Under the pieces are notes generated by a model. The model saw only the letters and a list, made by a program, of their open reading frames with translations, made no database searches and was not told the origin of the DNA. From positions 2,046,001 through 2,110,000 of the forward strand of contig CAXXWF010000001.1 of NCBI GenBank assembly GCA_963665865.2: a stretch of 64,000 bases of DNA, given 5' to 3'. Source of the stretch: PHAA01 sp963665865 (GTDB lineage: Bacteria > Bacillota > Syntrophomonadia > Syntrophomonadales > Syntrophomonadaceae). The translations under genes and the position numbers were made by a program. Below are positions 9,092-18,484 of this stretch, one piece after another. Positions within the stretch are counted from its first letter, which is position 1. The number at the start of each line of letters is the position of its first letter.

Positions 9092-9308
9092 TTATTTTCC
9101 ATCTCCCAATCCTGAAGTTTAAAAATTATAGCATTATATGTATCTTTCCAACAAGTACATAAACGTGAGATATTGTTAAAAATAATCATCAATAAAATGA
9201 AAAACCCCACTCATCTCTCCTAGAAGGTCAGCACTCAACTTGACTGGATTACTTTCCCATTATTCCATGGTTGGCATCTAAATCTCTTCATTTCCCAGGT
9301 TAAATCAG

Positions 9309-9346
9309 AAAAATAAATCGTCGGGCCGGCACCCGACGATTTATTA
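9309..9346 (-). terminator. Strong intrinsic terminator after the beta-CASP gene
   Basis: A near-perfect hairpin, AATAAATCGTCGGG paired with CCCGACGATTTATT around a GC-rich loop, followed in the minus direction by TTTTTC. It lies 28 nt past the stop at 9374. The rest of the 9092-9373 gap (about 280 nt) has only a short GGGACAAGGGGACAGGTCC repeat fragment (9349-9367) and presumably the promoter of the DnaD-like gene, which I could not place. Confidence 0.75.
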
Positions 9347-9373
9347 AGGGACAAGGGGACAGGTCCAGCAACG

Positions 9374-10969
9374 TTAGAATTTTCCCTCCAGCGTCTTCAA
9401 GGTCTCTATTAACTCATCATATTGGGCTTTATCATATTTCTCCTGGAACAGGTTGTTCAGCCTGGTCCTGATTTTCAGATATAGATTTTCGGCAACTAAT
9501 GCTTTATTCATGGCCTCGGCTCTATAAGCCGGTATAGTCGCAGCGATCTGTTCAGCCTCGCCGACCCCAGTCGGCTTCAGTTCAATTTCGTCCAACCAGT
9601 TGGGAATAACAACTTGCAGATTCAATTCTTTCTGGATCAGATCAGCCAGTACAGGTTGTACTTTTTCCTCGCCATGAACCAGGAAAACCGTCTTCGGTTT
9701 CTGTTTGAAACCCTTCAGCCAGGTCATAAGACCTATCTGATCAGCATGGGCTGAATAAGCCTCAATACTTTGAATATCAGCCTTAACGACTAGCTGGTCA
9801 CCATGAATGGTTACCAACTTCTCACCATCCAGTATCCTGCGCCCCAGAGTGCCTTCAGCTTGATATCCCACAAATAGAATTGTACTTTCGGGACGCCACA
9901 GGTTGTACTTGAGATGATACTTGATTCGGCCTGCATCACACATACCGCTGGCAGATATTATAATAGCGTGTCCTTTTAAATTATTAAGTTCCACGGATTC
10001 TTCTCTGGTCCGTGAGAACTTTAGGTTCGGCAGTTTAAGCGGATGATGGCCGCTATTGACCATTTTCATGGTCTCCTGGTCATAATACTCCAGGCTTCTC
10101 TGGAATATCTCAGTGGCTGCAATAGCCAGAGGACTATCAATGTAAACATCAATGCTTGGATCGAGCTGGCCTTGCGATTGTAAAACGCTGAGATCGTAGA
10201 GGAGGTCCTGAGTTCTCTCCACCGCAAACGATGGTATAATCAGATTACCACCCCGCCGCATGGTATCATCGATGACCTTCTTGAGTTGTTCTGCCCGGTT
10301 GCCTATGCCTTTATGGAAACGATCCCCATAAGTCGATTCCATGAGAACATAATCAGCACTCTCAATAACCGTGGGATCCTTTATAATCGGTTGATTCCCC
10401 TGACCCAGATCACCACTGAAGACAATCTTTTCCTTCTGCCCATTCTCTTCGACCCACATTTCAACGATGCTGGACCCTAAAATATGCCCGGCATCTCTGA
10501 GTTTAATTTCAACACCTTCAGCCAGCTTGGTTACTTCATCATATTTAATGGGACGAAATTGTTCCAGGCACTTGACCGCTTCTTCGGCCGTGTAAATCGG
10601 TTCCAGTAATTTCTTGCCCGCCCGGCTCAGTTTGCGGTTTTTCATTTCAACTTCTGATTCCTGTATATGTCCGGCATCAGGCAGCATTACGGTGCAAAGT
10701 TCGACTGTCGCAGGACTGCAATATATAGGGCCAGTAAATCCCGTTTTGCATAATTTGGGGGTTAAACCGGAGTGATCGATGTGGGCATGGGTAAGGATGA
10801 GAAATTCGATTGATTTGGGGTCAACTGCAAAATCGCCATAATTTTTTTCGCGCAGTTGCTTGCTACCTTGAAAAAGACCGCAATCAACTGCAAACCGAGC
10901 CTTATCAGTTTCAATCACATAAAACGAACCGGTGACGGTTTTCGCGGCTCCCAAGAACTTAATTTTCAT
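9374..10969 (-). CDS. Metallo-beta-lactamase/beta-CASP RNA nuclease
   Basis: A 531-residue protein of the MBL-beta-CASP superfamily. The zinc motif HAHIDHSG is near residues 59-66. Later come FSGDLG near 194 and the beta-CASP features SASGMCDAGRIKYHL near 340 and VHGEEK near 455. Proteins of this group act as RNA exo/endonucleases in the cytoplasm (YSH1/Rv2752c-like, not RNase J by length and layout). The last 70 residues are extra and helical. It stands alone, with a terminator downstream. Substrate is unknown. Confidence 0.87.
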   Translation of the reverse strand: MKIKFLGAAKTVTGSFYVIETDKARFAVDCGLFQGSKQLREKNYGDFAVDPKSIEFLILTHAHIDHSGLTPKLCKTGFTGPIYCSPATVELCTVMLPDAGHIQESEVEMKNRKLSRAGKKLLEPIYTAEEAVKCLEQFRPIKYDEVTKLAEGVEIKLRDAGHILGSSIVEMWVEENGQKEKIVFSGDLGQGNQPIIKDPTVIESADYVLMESTYGDRFHKGIGNRAEQLKKVIDDTMRRGGNLIIPSFAVERTQDLLYDLSVLQSQGQLDPSIDVYIDSPLAIAATEIFQRSLEYYDQETMKMVNSGHHPLKLPNLKFSRTREESVELNNLKGHAIIISASGMCDAGRIKYHLKYNLWRPESTILFVGYQAEGTLGRRILDGEKLVTIHGDQLVVKADIQSIEAYSAHADQIGLMTWLKGFKQKPKTVFLVHGEEKVQPVLADLIQKELNLQVVIPNWLDEIELKPTGVGEAEQIAATIPAYRAEAMNKALVAENLYLKIRTRLNNLFQEKYDKAQYDELIETLKTLEGKF

Positions 10970-11018
10970 TTAAGCAGCCTCCATTTTTTCAAACATTGCT
11001 AATATTATACTGCAAATA

Positions 11019-11495
11019 TTAGACCGCTACGATATTTCGAGCTTCTTTTTTCTGAGAAAATTTATAGTATCCTTCATTAAATTCGGCTATTTCCATGCGT
11101 ATTAATATACGATTACCACTCATGCAGGCCCGATTGATGTTGTCAAAACTGTAACGGCCAAAGTCCTTGACCAACTCACTGCTGTCCAATCCGTCTACCA
11201 AGGCCATGTATTTACAATGTACCTTTTCAAAAATACCGAAGTATAGCTCGCTAATCTGCTTAATCCGGTTTTCTATCTGAGTGATTTGGAACTCTTCGCG
11301 TTCGACTATATTCAATAGGCTCGCGATTAGGCTATGCAAAAGACCATTGTGAAAAATGGCAACCATTAGCTCCCGCTTATATTGTTTGGTTAATAGATAG
11401 TGCATGTAATCCTTGAAATCCTTTTGGGCCGAACTGTTCAGATTACTAAACGCGTTAAGGAGTTCTATGTCACTCTTTTCAATATCATTATACAT
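11019..11495 (-). CDS. Hypothetical helical protein
   Basis: A 158-residue protein that I do not recognise. It appears all-helical, soluble and without cysteine clusters (two isolated cysteines only). A good ribosome site (GAGGAGG, 7 nt before ATG at 11495) supports it as a real gene. Neighbours are the beta-CASP nuclease downstream and the aminotransferase upstream, with gaps on both sides, so it may be its own unit. Confidence 0.65.
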   Translation of the reverse strand: MYNDIEKSDIELLNAFSNLNSSAQKDFKDYMHYLLTKQYKRELMVAIFHNGLLHSLIASLLNIVEREEFQITQIENRIKQISELYFGIFEKVHCKYMALVDGLDSSELVKDFGRYSFDNINRACMSGNRILIRMEIAEFNEGYYKFSQKKEARNIVAV

Positions 11496-11635
11496 GGCAA
11501 AACCTCCTCATTCCTCAATCTACATACAATAGAGGTTCCACCTTGCAATGCTAATTCCTTTAGTTAAATATCGTAATATTGTTTGGTTTTTCCGTTATAT
11601 TCGATATCTTGGCAGCACAATAGGAAAAGTTGCTT

Positions 11636-12814
11636 TTAATATATATTTATTTGTCGATTAACCAAACGCCCCATCCGCTCAGTAGCTGCTTCAATGTTGC
11701 TGATGCTGGCAGCATAACAACATCTGATATAACCTTCGCCGCAGCTGCCAAACGCATTGCCAGGCACCACCGCTACCTGTTCTTCAAACAGGAGCTTTTC
11801 GCAGAATTCTTCGCTGGTCAATCCCGTATTACGAATCGAAGGGAAACAATAAAAAGCGCCCTGCGGTTCAAAACACTCCAGGCCAATCTGCCGCAAATTA
11901 TTTACGATTAACTTGCGCCGATAATTATAGTCTTCTACCATCTTGCGCATCTGATCCTCACCATGCCGCAAGGCCTCAATAGCGGCTTTTTGCGCCATGA
12001 TGGGAGCACACATAATAGTGTACTGGTGGATTTTAGTCATGGCCCCAATAAGATCAGGGTGACCACAGGCATAACCAATCCTCCAGCCCGTCATGGCGAA
12101 AGCTTTGGAAAAACCGTCCATAACCAATGTGCGATCTTTCATGCCCGGTAAGGAAGCAATCGAAACATGTTTGCCCTCAAAGGTCAGTTCCGAATATATT
12201 TCGTCGCTGATGACGATCAGGTCATTCTTAATAATTATATCCACCAGCGCTTGCAGATCGGCTTGGTTCATGATCCCCCCGGTCGGATTATTGGGATAGG
12301 CGAGAATAAGCACCTTACTGCGCGGTGTGATTTTGGCCGCCAATACATCCGGACGCAAACGATACTGATCTTGATCAAAGGTTTCCAATGGCACCGCTTT
12401 GCCATAGGCCAGCTCTGTGCCTGGTGCATACGAGACAAAACAGGGTTCCGGTATTAAGACCTCGTCCCCCGGTTCCAGCAAAGCACGCAAAGCAATGTCG
12501 ATGGCTTCGCTGACCCCAACGGTTACCAGTATTCCTTCAACTGGATCATATTCAACCCCAATCTTGCGCTTTTCGTACATGGCAATTTCTTCGCGCAATT
12601 CCGGCAGCCCCGAATTAGAGGTATACATGGTATATCCTTTTTCCAAAGAATACAGGCAAGCTTCCCGAATATGCCAGGGGGTTACAAAATCCGGTTCCCC
12701 CACTCCCAGGGAGATTACCCCTTCCGACTGTGATACCAGATCGAAAAACTTTCTAATCCCCGAGGGGGGAATTGACTGAACTATTTGCGAAATATATGAT
12801 TTCATTCCGCTCAT
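11636..12814 (-). CDS. Class I/II aminotransferase (PatA/AspC-like)
   Basis: A 392-residue PLP-dependent transaminase. SLGVGEPDFVTP near residues 34-46, AYPNNPTGG near 172, SDEIYSELTFEG near 203, and the PLP lysine in DGFSKAFAMTGWRIGYA near 236. The final arginine motif (YIRCCYA) is near 370. It overlaps the Lrp-type regulator by 4 nt, so the two form one operon under a T-box leader. Family members act on aspartate, alanine, aromatic or N-acetyl-diaminopimelate substrates. The T-box context argues for a role in the pool of the amino acid sensed by that leader, possibly alanine. Confidence 0.88.
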   Translation of the reverse strand: MSGMKSYISQIVQSIPPSGIRKFFDLVSQSEGVISLGVGEPDFVTPWHIREACLYSLEKGYTMYTSNSGLPELREEIAMYEKRKIGVEYDPVEGILVTVGVSEAIDIALRALLEPGDEVLIPEPCFVSYAPGTELAYGKAVPLETFDQDQYRLRPDVLAAKITPRSKVLILAYPNNPTGGIMNQADLQALVDIIIKNDLIVISDEIYSELTFEGKHVSIASLPGMKDRTLVMDGFSKAFAMTGWRIGYACGHPDLIGAMTKIHQYTIMCAPIMAQKAAIEALRHGEDQMRKMVEDYNYRRKLIVNNLRQIGLECFEPQGAFYCFPSIRNTGLTSEEFCEKLLFEEQVAVVPGNAFGSCGEGYIRCCYAASISNIEAATERMGRLVNRQINIY

Positions 12815-13299
12815 GGACTTACCACCAGCCTTTTATCTTCTTTGCTTTCTTCAAATATAAAATGATCCTGCTTATAGCGTTTGAGAACAAAATGAGTTAC
12901 CGTACTCTGCACATGTTCCAGGGTAGACAGTTTGTGTGAAACAAACCGAGCCACATCTTTCATGTTATTACCTTCCACCACAACCGACAAGTCATAGGTT
13001 CCGCTCATCAGATAAACATTCCTTACTTCGGGAAAGCGATATATCCGTTCCGCAATAGAGTTAAACCCCACCTCCCGCTGCGGGGTTACTTTAACATCAA
13101 TCATTGCGGTTATGCCATCGCAGCCAATTTTCTCCCAATTAATAACCGTGCTATAACCCAGAATAGTTTTATCTTTTTCCATCTGCTTGATTAAATCTTG
13201 AATTCTATTTTCATCTTCCTCCAGCATTGTCGCCATAGTCTTGGCACTTAACCCGGCATCATGCTCAATCAGTTCTAGAATTCTCTTCTTCAAATCCAT
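12811..13299 (-). CDS. Lrp/AsnC-family transcriptional regulator
   Basis: A 162-residue regulator: an N-terminal helix-turn-helix (residues about 1-60, ILELIEHDAGLSAKTMATML) and a C-terminal RAM ligand-binding domain (about 70-150, containing MSGTYDLSVVVEG). Lrp proteins bind amino acids and switch DNA binding. The stop overlaps the start of the aminotransferase gene, and a T-box riboswitch precedes it, so both the mRNA and the protein level appear to monitor amino acids. Likely autoregulatory; its ligand is unknown. Confidence 0.9.
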   Translation of the reverse strand: MDLKKRILELIEHDAGLSAKTMATMLEEDENRIQDLIKQMEKDKTILGYSTVINWEKIGCDGITAMIDVKVTPQREVGFNSIAERIYRFPEVRNVYLMSGTYDLSVVVEGNNMKDVARFVSHKLSTLEHVQSTVTHFVLKRYKQDHFIFEESKEDKRLVVSP

Positions 13300-13343
13300 G
13301 TGCGCTTATCCTCCTTTTCCTAATATTATGACTGTATAGATGC

Positions 13344-13592
13344 AAAAAAACTCTCATCCCTGAAAGGGACGAGAGTTCAATTCCCGCGGTACCACCCTAT
13401 TTGACCATAAAGATCCAACTTAAACCGTTAACGGCGGAGACCGGCTAGCTTGGGGCTAAGTACTCTGTCAACCCTTAAAACCAGCATTCCCAGGTGGCAT
13501 TCATTCCTGAACTGTTACCGGTTTTCAGCTATCCCGGCTCTCTGCCAAACAGATCAACAATTACTATCCTGATCATAACTTTAGCATATTAC
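13344..13592 (-). promoter_or_regulatory. T-box riboswitch leader (Lrp-aminotransferase operon)
   Basis: On the minus strand the classic T-box sequence GGGTGGTACCGCGG (13398-13385) is followed by a terminator hairpin (13377-13350, AACTCTCGTCCC / GGGATGAGAGTT) and a T-run. Upstream is a stem-I region with AGAGAG (13540-13535). The segment ...GAATGCCACCTGGGA... (13505-13488) matches the usual specifier-loop context, with GCC (Ala) as the best codon reading and TGC (Cys) as the alternative. Uncharged tRNA would stabilise the antiterminator and turn on the regulator and aminotransferase genes. Confidence 0.88.
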
Positions 13593-13637
13593 ATTTCCGG
13601 TTATACTATCACTATAAATATATGCCGTCAAGCCCTA

Positions 13638-14792
13638 TTATTTGAATAGCAAAAACTTCCTTTTCAATAATACATACCCCCCGACATAACCAGCCAGCAT
13701 GAGCAGTACTATCCCACTCCATATCAATCGCTCCAGAGTTATTTTGCCTTTTAGCCCGATCAGCAGTTGTTCCCTCTCGCCGGCGAAGTCAAAAATACTT
13801 TGCTTCTCTTCCTTGATGGAAGCCATTTGGCGAATAGTGCGATCCAGTTCATCTCGCAAATTGTAATTCATATTCCAATTAGCCTGGCGATCTTTTTGCA
13901 AGTCCTTAATCCAACTGCTGGTAAGAGCAGGCTTGGTATCCTCACTGACTGAAAATGCGTTGTACAGTGGAATTCCTCTCGATGCGCTAGGAGCTTCAAT
14001 ACCGATCAGGCGGCAGATGGTAGAGGCTACATCAATCACCATAGCCCCACTCGCAGCTGCATTAGCCCTGCAGCCCGGGCCGTATATAACTAGAGGTACC
14101 ATATTACTGGGAGATGTGCTGCGGGCAGAGGTAACAATTATCAATGAATTGGCATATACACCGCTCTCCTTTAATCTCCTGACAAAGGATCCCAGTTGGG
14201 CATCAAAATTCCTGATCACCTTGTAATATTCGTCTTGATCCAGACGCAGCAGAGCATCAGTACAGTCATCGAGATAAATATAGGCAAAGAAAGGCTTGGT
14301 CTGGCTAAAACTTCTGAATGCTTCATCAAATACTGCTTGGCTGGGGGCCTTGGCATCAAGTTTTTTATACTCCTTATCCCCATAAGCAAAAGAGTTGAGT
14401 TTGCCGCCAGAGCCATCCACAACTAACATAGAAAGGCCATTTTTTTTGAAAACGTCTAGGATTGATTCTACTTCTACACTGTCATTAACCGTCAGGTGTT
14501 TATGTTCACTTGCCAGTGCTCCGGTTAAGAGAGTGGCTTCTGCAGCCTCCATGGTATCGGAGCGAACTGCCAGAGTTTTTTCATAAAGGGTGCCTTCCAT
14601 TGATAAATACCCCAAGTTGGGCAGAGGATTGCCCGCATATCCCTCCTGGTTGAGCCCTCCAACGCTGATCAGAAAAACATGATTAATCGGCTTCTTTTCC
14701 TCGGCAAATGCTGCTGTCGGCCAGATTGCGGCCAATATCGTCATCAAGATCACTGTCAGCCATGCACACCGAGCATACTTAATCCTGTCCAT
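13638..14792 (-). CDS. Membrane-anchored alkaline-phosphatase-superfamily protein
   Basis: A 384-residue secreted protein. A signal peptide occupies residues 1-30 (hydrophobic run ending PTAAFAEE). The domain after it resembles type I phosphodiesterase/sulfatase-like proteins (VFLISVGGLNQEGY near 40; LTGALASEHKH near 90; FAYIYLDDCTDALLRLDQDE near 170). A coiled-coil stretch and one transmembrane helix (about 355-378) with a basic tail follow. Several canonical metal-binding residues of active phosphatases are not obvious: the first Asp is replaced in ISVGG. It may be a degenerate family member. Function unknown. Confidence 0.68.
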   Translation of the reverse strand: MDRIKYARCAWLTVILMTILAAIWPTAAFAEEKKPINHVFLISVGGLNQEGYAGNPLPNLGYLSMEGTLYEKTLAVRSDTMEAAEATLLTGALASEHKHLTVNDSVEVESILDVFKKNGLSMLVVDGSGGKLNSFAYGDKEYKKLDAKAPSQAVFDEAFRSFSQTKPFFAYIYLDDCTDALLRLDQDEYYKVIRNFDAQLGSFVRRLKESGVYANSLIIVTSARSTSPSNMVPLVIYGPGCRANAAASGAMVIDVASTICRLIGIEAPSASRGIPLYNAFSVSEDTKPALTSSWIKDLQKDRQANWNMNYNLRDELDRTIRQMASIKEEKQSIFDFAGEREQLLIGLKGKITLERLIWSGIVLLMLAGYVGGYVLLKRKFLLFK

Positions 14793-14857
14793 AATAGCCC
14801 CCCCTCAATATCCCTTATTCATCTATATTGGGGGAAACGTTCAATTATACCAGGAGC

Positions 14858-16528
14858 TCAGAACTTGCCGCTTCTTATTATGGAATAGGCTAGAAATAAT
14901 CCCAAAATCACCGCGACAACAAACCCTAACTCTACCACCGGAACCCTAGTCATTATGCTGCTGTTCATTTTCTCAGCAATCAAGGCAGTTCCAATGATAA
15001 TACTAGCGACTATTATAGCCAGGGATAGACGATTGGACATGATATCAAACTTGGCCGTCATTTTATTGAGATTGACATCCTCCATTTTTATCTTAAATTC
15101 ACCTTCGCTGACCAAGCTTACTATCTTCTCCAGACTAACGGGCAGATTCCTAATAATCCGCATATAATCAAGGGCAACCCCCTGCAGGCTTCGCCTGATA
15201 TGATCGGGTGAATATCGTTTCAGCATAACCCGGCGCCCATAAGGTTCAGCTATATCTACGAGACTTAGCTGCGGGTCCAACTGCGCTATAATGCTTTCAA
15301 TAGTCATCAGCATTTTTACCACCAACGATAAGTTAGCCGGTATCCGCACCTGATAACGAGTACTTAATTCCAATAACTCAGCCATCGATGCGCCCAGCTT
15401 AATTTGGGCCAAGGGCATGCCATAATATTTTTGTTCCAACTTGGCTATGTCGCGCCGGAGTTCCTCGCGATTTACGTATTGAGAACTGATCCCAATCGCT
15501 AGTAAGGCCCGGGTTACGCCATCGACGTCATACTTAATCATCCCGATCAGCAGATCAATACAGAGTTCCTTCATAACATCATCTAAAACCCCGACCTGAC
15601 CAAAATCATAAAAAATAATCTGCCCATTGGCACCGATAGCTATATTCCCCGGATGAGGATCAGCATGGAAAAATCCCTGCTCATATATCTGGGTGAACAA
15701 AGCCGCCAACAAGTTCTCGGCAATCTCAGCCGTCTTGAAGTTGGCCTTTTTCAATTCAGCAAAATCGGAAATCTTAATACCCTCAATGTATTCCATGGTT
15801 AATATCCGGCGGGATGAATACTGCCAATAAACTCTGGGTATCAGAACATGACGATTATTCTGATAATTGCTGTGGAACAAATCCGCGTTGCGGGCTTCCT
15901 GTTCGAAATTTAATTCCTGGCGAATGGCCGCCGACAGCTCTTCCACAATTTCACTTAGCCTATATAACTTGCCCCAGGAAGTACGTTTCTCTAATAATCG
16001 TCCCATATCCGCCAGAATAAGCAGATCGGTCTCAATAATTTTCTCAATACCCGGACGCTGCACCTTCAAGACTACTTTTTCACCACTTTTAAGGACCGCC
16101 TCATGAACCTGCGCAATAGAAGCAGCTGCCAGAGGTATAGGATTTACGAATAAAAAGGAGCCCTGAATGTCAAGTCCGCTTTGCGAACACACCTCCAGTA
16201 TTTCCTCGAAGGTAATGGGCGGGACTTCATTCTGCAGCTTTTCCAATTCAAAAATATATTCAGGTTCGATCAGGTCAGGTCTAATGCTGAGCAGCTGCCC
16301 CAGCTTAATAAAGGTTGGTCCCAGCTCTTCCAGCGCATAGCGCAGTCGCTGTGGGGTTCCATAACCTTCGGCTTCGCTCTCCCATATGCCGAATTTCCAT
16401 GACCCCATAATCCTGTGCAAACTGAATCGATCAAACAGAAATCCAAAGCCATGTTTGATCAAAACATTGCCTATTTCCCTATATCTAGCTATGTGGTCCA
16501 GGTGCGTAACGCCATTGCGCAAACCCAT
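14858..16528 (-). CDS. UbiB/ABC1/AarF-family atypical kinase
   Basis: A 556-residue protein of the ABC1 kinase-like family: the signature KxGQ region (FIKLGQLLSIRPDLI near residues 75-88), the invariant lysine in VVLKVQRPGI near 152-161, EFNFEQEA-like LNFEQEARN near 207, HADPHPGNI near 276 and the DFG-like YDFGQVG near 290. Two hydrophobic helices at the C-terminus (about 490-550) anchor it in the membrane. Relatives support lipid or quinone metabolism. It follows the phasin-like gene by 81 nt and is probably cotranscribed with it. Confidence 0.9.
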   Translation of the reverse strand: MGLRNGVTHLDHIARYREIGNVLIKHGFGFLFDRFSLHRIMGSWKFGIWESEAEGYGTPQRLRYALEELGPTFIKLGQLLSIRPDLIEPEYIFELEKLQNEVPPITFEEILEVCSQSGLDIQGSFLFVNPIPLAAASIAQVHEAVLKSGEKVVLKVQRPGIEKIIETDLLILADMGRLLEKRTSWGKLYRLSEIVEELSAAIRQELNFEQEARNADLFHSNYQNNRHVLIPRVYWQYSSRRILTMEYIEGIKISDFAELKKANFKTAEIAENLLAALFTQIYEQGFFHADPHPGNIAIGANGQIIFYDFGQVGVLDDVMKELCIDLLIGMIKYDVDGVTRALLAIGISSQYVNREELRRDIAKLEQKYYGMPLAQIKLGASMAELLELSTRYQVRIPANLSLVVKMLMTIESIIAQLDPQLSLVDIAEPYGRRVMLKRYSPDHIRRSLQGVALDYMRIIRNLPVSLEKIVSLVSEGEFKIKMEDVNLNKMTAKFDIMSNRLSLAIIVASIIIGTALIAEKMNSSIMTRVPVVELGFVVAVILGLFLAYSIIRSGKF

Positions 16529-16560
16529 TTGATCCTCCTATTTATAGGCATGGAATTGAT

Positions 16561-16582
16561 AACTGCCGGGAGACCCGGCAGT
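16561..16582. other. Perfect hairpin between the phasin-like gene and the UbiB gene
   Basis: AACTGCCGGG-aga-CCCGGCAGTT, a 10-bp stem in the 81-nt gap. No T-run follows in the minus direction, so it may act as an mRNA stabiliser or processing site instead of a terminator. Confidence 0.55.
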
Positions 16583-16609
16583 TTCAGAATTTTTAACTTA
16601 TGAAAACAC

Positions 16610-16912
16610 TTATTGAGGCAATTTGCTCTCCAGATCTTTGATACGCTCGGCCATTTTTTCCAATTCAGCTCTGGTTACAACCCCAAACTTATTCTTCCAA
16701 CTATCAATCTCTTCCTGAATCATAGTGCGAACCTCTTCGCGCTGTTCCTGGCCCTTTTTCATAATGTCATCCAGGGTCTCCTTAGCATCTTCTTTACTAA
16801 TTTCTCCTCTTTCGACCATTTCATCGATAAAGAGCTCCGCTCTTTCCTTGGTAAGACTAATAGCACCCAATCCCAGATTAACCATTTTGTCAAAAAGAGT
16901 CTTCATATTCAT
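16610..16912 (-). CDS. Phasin-like coiled-coil protein
   Basis: A 100-residue, highly charged helical protein. The order is a short amphipathic N-terminal region (LFDKMVNLGLGAISLTKERAE), a MVERGEISKEDAK segment and a heptad-like C-terminal helix ending AERIKDLESKLP. This matches the small polyhydroxyalkanoate-granule-associated/phasin-superfamily proteins that often sit beside UbiB-family genes. Whether this strain makes polyhydroxyalkanoate cannot be read here. Start ATG at 16912; a second ATG two codons later is possible. Confidence 0.72.
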   Translation of the reverse strand: MNMKTLFDKMVNLGLGAISLTKERAELFIDEMVERGEISKEDAKETLDDIMKKGQEQREEVRTMIQEEIDSWKNKFGVVTRAELEKMAERIKDLESKLPQ

Positions 16913-17009
16913 AATCCCCCTTTACTAAAATCTATTGTATATGCCTAGCATATCACAATTTCCGTTCCTTATACCTTATGATTTCCATTATTGTAATATT
17001 TAATCATGA

Positions 17010-17855
17010 TCAATCTTTTCTCTGTTTCATCATCTCCGCCAGTTTTACCTGCGGATGGTGATAGCGTTCATCTTTACCGCTTAACAGTCCCCCGTAAATC
17101 GCCTGGCGTGGACACCAAACCAAGCACCCCAGACACGATTCGCAGTGGTGCTGCCAGGTCGGTCGCTTAGCAACCATTTCTATATTACTGACCGGGCATA
17201 CTTTGGCGCAAATCCCGCAGCCATCACATTTATCATCGTAAAAATAACTCTGATCTACTTGGTAAACAGCTTCATCAAAAGTAAGGTTTGGACCTTGCGC
17301 AAGCTTTCTATAGTTTCTTAAAATGAGCGATTTCATTAGTACCCCCAGCGGATATGTAACTACTTTAATAATAGGATTCACACTGATGATTTTATTTTCA
17401 CAATGAGCCTCAACCGTCTCACAGATCTCAGTCAGAATTTGGTGCCAATCCTGAAATCTTTTAGCCTGTTCTGCGCTATCAGTGAAGGGAGGACAATTAA
17501 AGGGCATCTTGACTGTGAATCCTGCCGCGAGCTTCCGACCAGCGGCCTTGATAATCTTTTCAATATTGGCTAAGGTTTCACCTGAGCCAGCTCCGCAGGT
17601 GCATACGGCAAAAATGTAGGCTGCCGGCTTGGTTTGCAGAGCAGCCACAAACCTGCGAACAATTAAAGGTACCCCACCATTGACCACATTATGAACCGGA
17701 AATATGATACCAATCGTATCCGCATCAGTCTCCACCTGCACCTTCCCTATCAGGGGAACAATGGGTGTCTGCCTAGCATTTAATTGTATGGCAATATCCC
17801 TGGCAATAACCAGAGAATTTCCTGTGCCGGAAAAATAGAAAATTTCCGCATCCAT
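17010..17855 (-). CDS. EFR1-type flavodoxin-ferredoxin fusion protein
   Basis: A 281-residue redox protein. The N-terminus has a flavodoxin-type FMN loop (YFSGTGNSLVIA, residues 6-17) and a flavodoxin-like domain to about 150. Two ferredoxin-type 4Fe-4S motifs follow: CDGCGICAKVCPVSN near 213 and CESCLGCLVWCP near 238. Such EFR1-family proteins are small electron carriers or oxidoreductases of anaerobes; partner unknown. It is divergent from the PNPOx-like gene, with a 137-nt shared upstream region. Confidence 0.87.
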   Translation of the reverse strand: MDAEIFYFSGTGNSLVIARDIAIQLNARQTPIVPLIGKVQVETDADTIGIIFPVHNVVNGGVPLIVRRFVAALQTKPAAYIFAVCTCGAGSGETLANIEKIIKAAGRKLAAGFTVKMPFNCPPFTDSAEQAKRFQDWHQILTEICETVEAHCENKIISVNPIIKVVTYPLGVLMKSLILRNYRKLAQGPNLTFDEAVYQVDQSYFYDDKCDGCGICAKVCPVSNIEMVAKRPTWQHHCESCLGCLVWCPRQAIYGGLLSGKDERYHHPQVKLAEMMKQRKD

Positions 17856-17992
17856 AATTATCTTCCCCTCCGCAGTCTTTTGCCATTCCGCATTGTGCTT
17901 ATTATTAGTGTATTATATAAGAAGACCAGCCACAACAAGGTTTATAGGCAACCTCAAAAACCTAAATATAGTATACAAGGAATTGTTAAACT

Positions 17993-18451
17993 ATGCCCAA
18001 AATGTGGATGAAAGAAAAGCCTGAGATAGAGAAAGTATTAGAAGAAATGAAGTATGGCTTCTTAGGATTGTCAAATGACGGCAAGCCCTACGTGATCCCC
18101 ATGTCGTATGCTTATCAACAAAATAAAATTTACCTCCACGCTGCTCTAAAGGGACTCAAATTAGAATACATTAAAAATAATCCCCCGGTATGTTTCACAG
18201 TTGCTGAACTACAACAACTTATCCCGAACCATGCTCCCTGTGAATTCGCCATGCGCTATCGCAGTGTTATGGCCAGAGGTACAGCCAAACTTGTAGAAAA
18301 TGCTGACGAAAAAATAGCCGCACTGCAGATAATTGCTGCTAAATATTCTCCCGATTTCATAAACTCAGATCTTGATTCCCGCAATACAAATTCCGTAGCA
18401 GTTATTGTGATCGATGTTGAGGAAATGACAGGTAAGTGCAATGTTGATTAG
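17993..18451 (+). CDS. Pyridoxamine 5'-phosphate oxidase-like flavoprotein
   Basis: A 152-residue split-barrel protein of the PNPOx/NimA-like group: LGLSNDGKPYVIPMSY near residues 24-39, KIYLHAALKGLK near 45, and CFTVAELQQL near 68. Family members bind FMN or haem and reduce small molecules; some confer nitroimidazole tolerance. It is one of few plus-strand genes in the window and stands alone, divergent from the EFR1 gene. Substrate unknown. Confidence 0.83.
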   Translation: MPKMWMKEKPEIEKVLEEMKYGFLGLSNDGKPYVIPMSYAYQQNKIYLHAALKGLKLEYIKNNPPVCFTVAELQQLIPNHAPCEFAMRYRSVMARGTAKLVENADEKIAALQIIAAKYSPDFINSDLDSRNTNSVAVIVIDVEEMTGKCNVD

Positions 18452-18484
18452 TAGAAATGCGGATTATTTCCCTTTAGCGTCTTA

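Noticed and set aside
9004..9210. 68-codon minus-strand frame at the start of the DnaD-like gene
   Set aside because: Overlaps the DnaD-like coding start in another frame and reads like random hydrophobic sequence.
12417..12779. 120-codon plus-strand frame over the aminotransferase gene
   Set aside because: Antisense shadow of a conserved PLP enzyme; no ribosome site.
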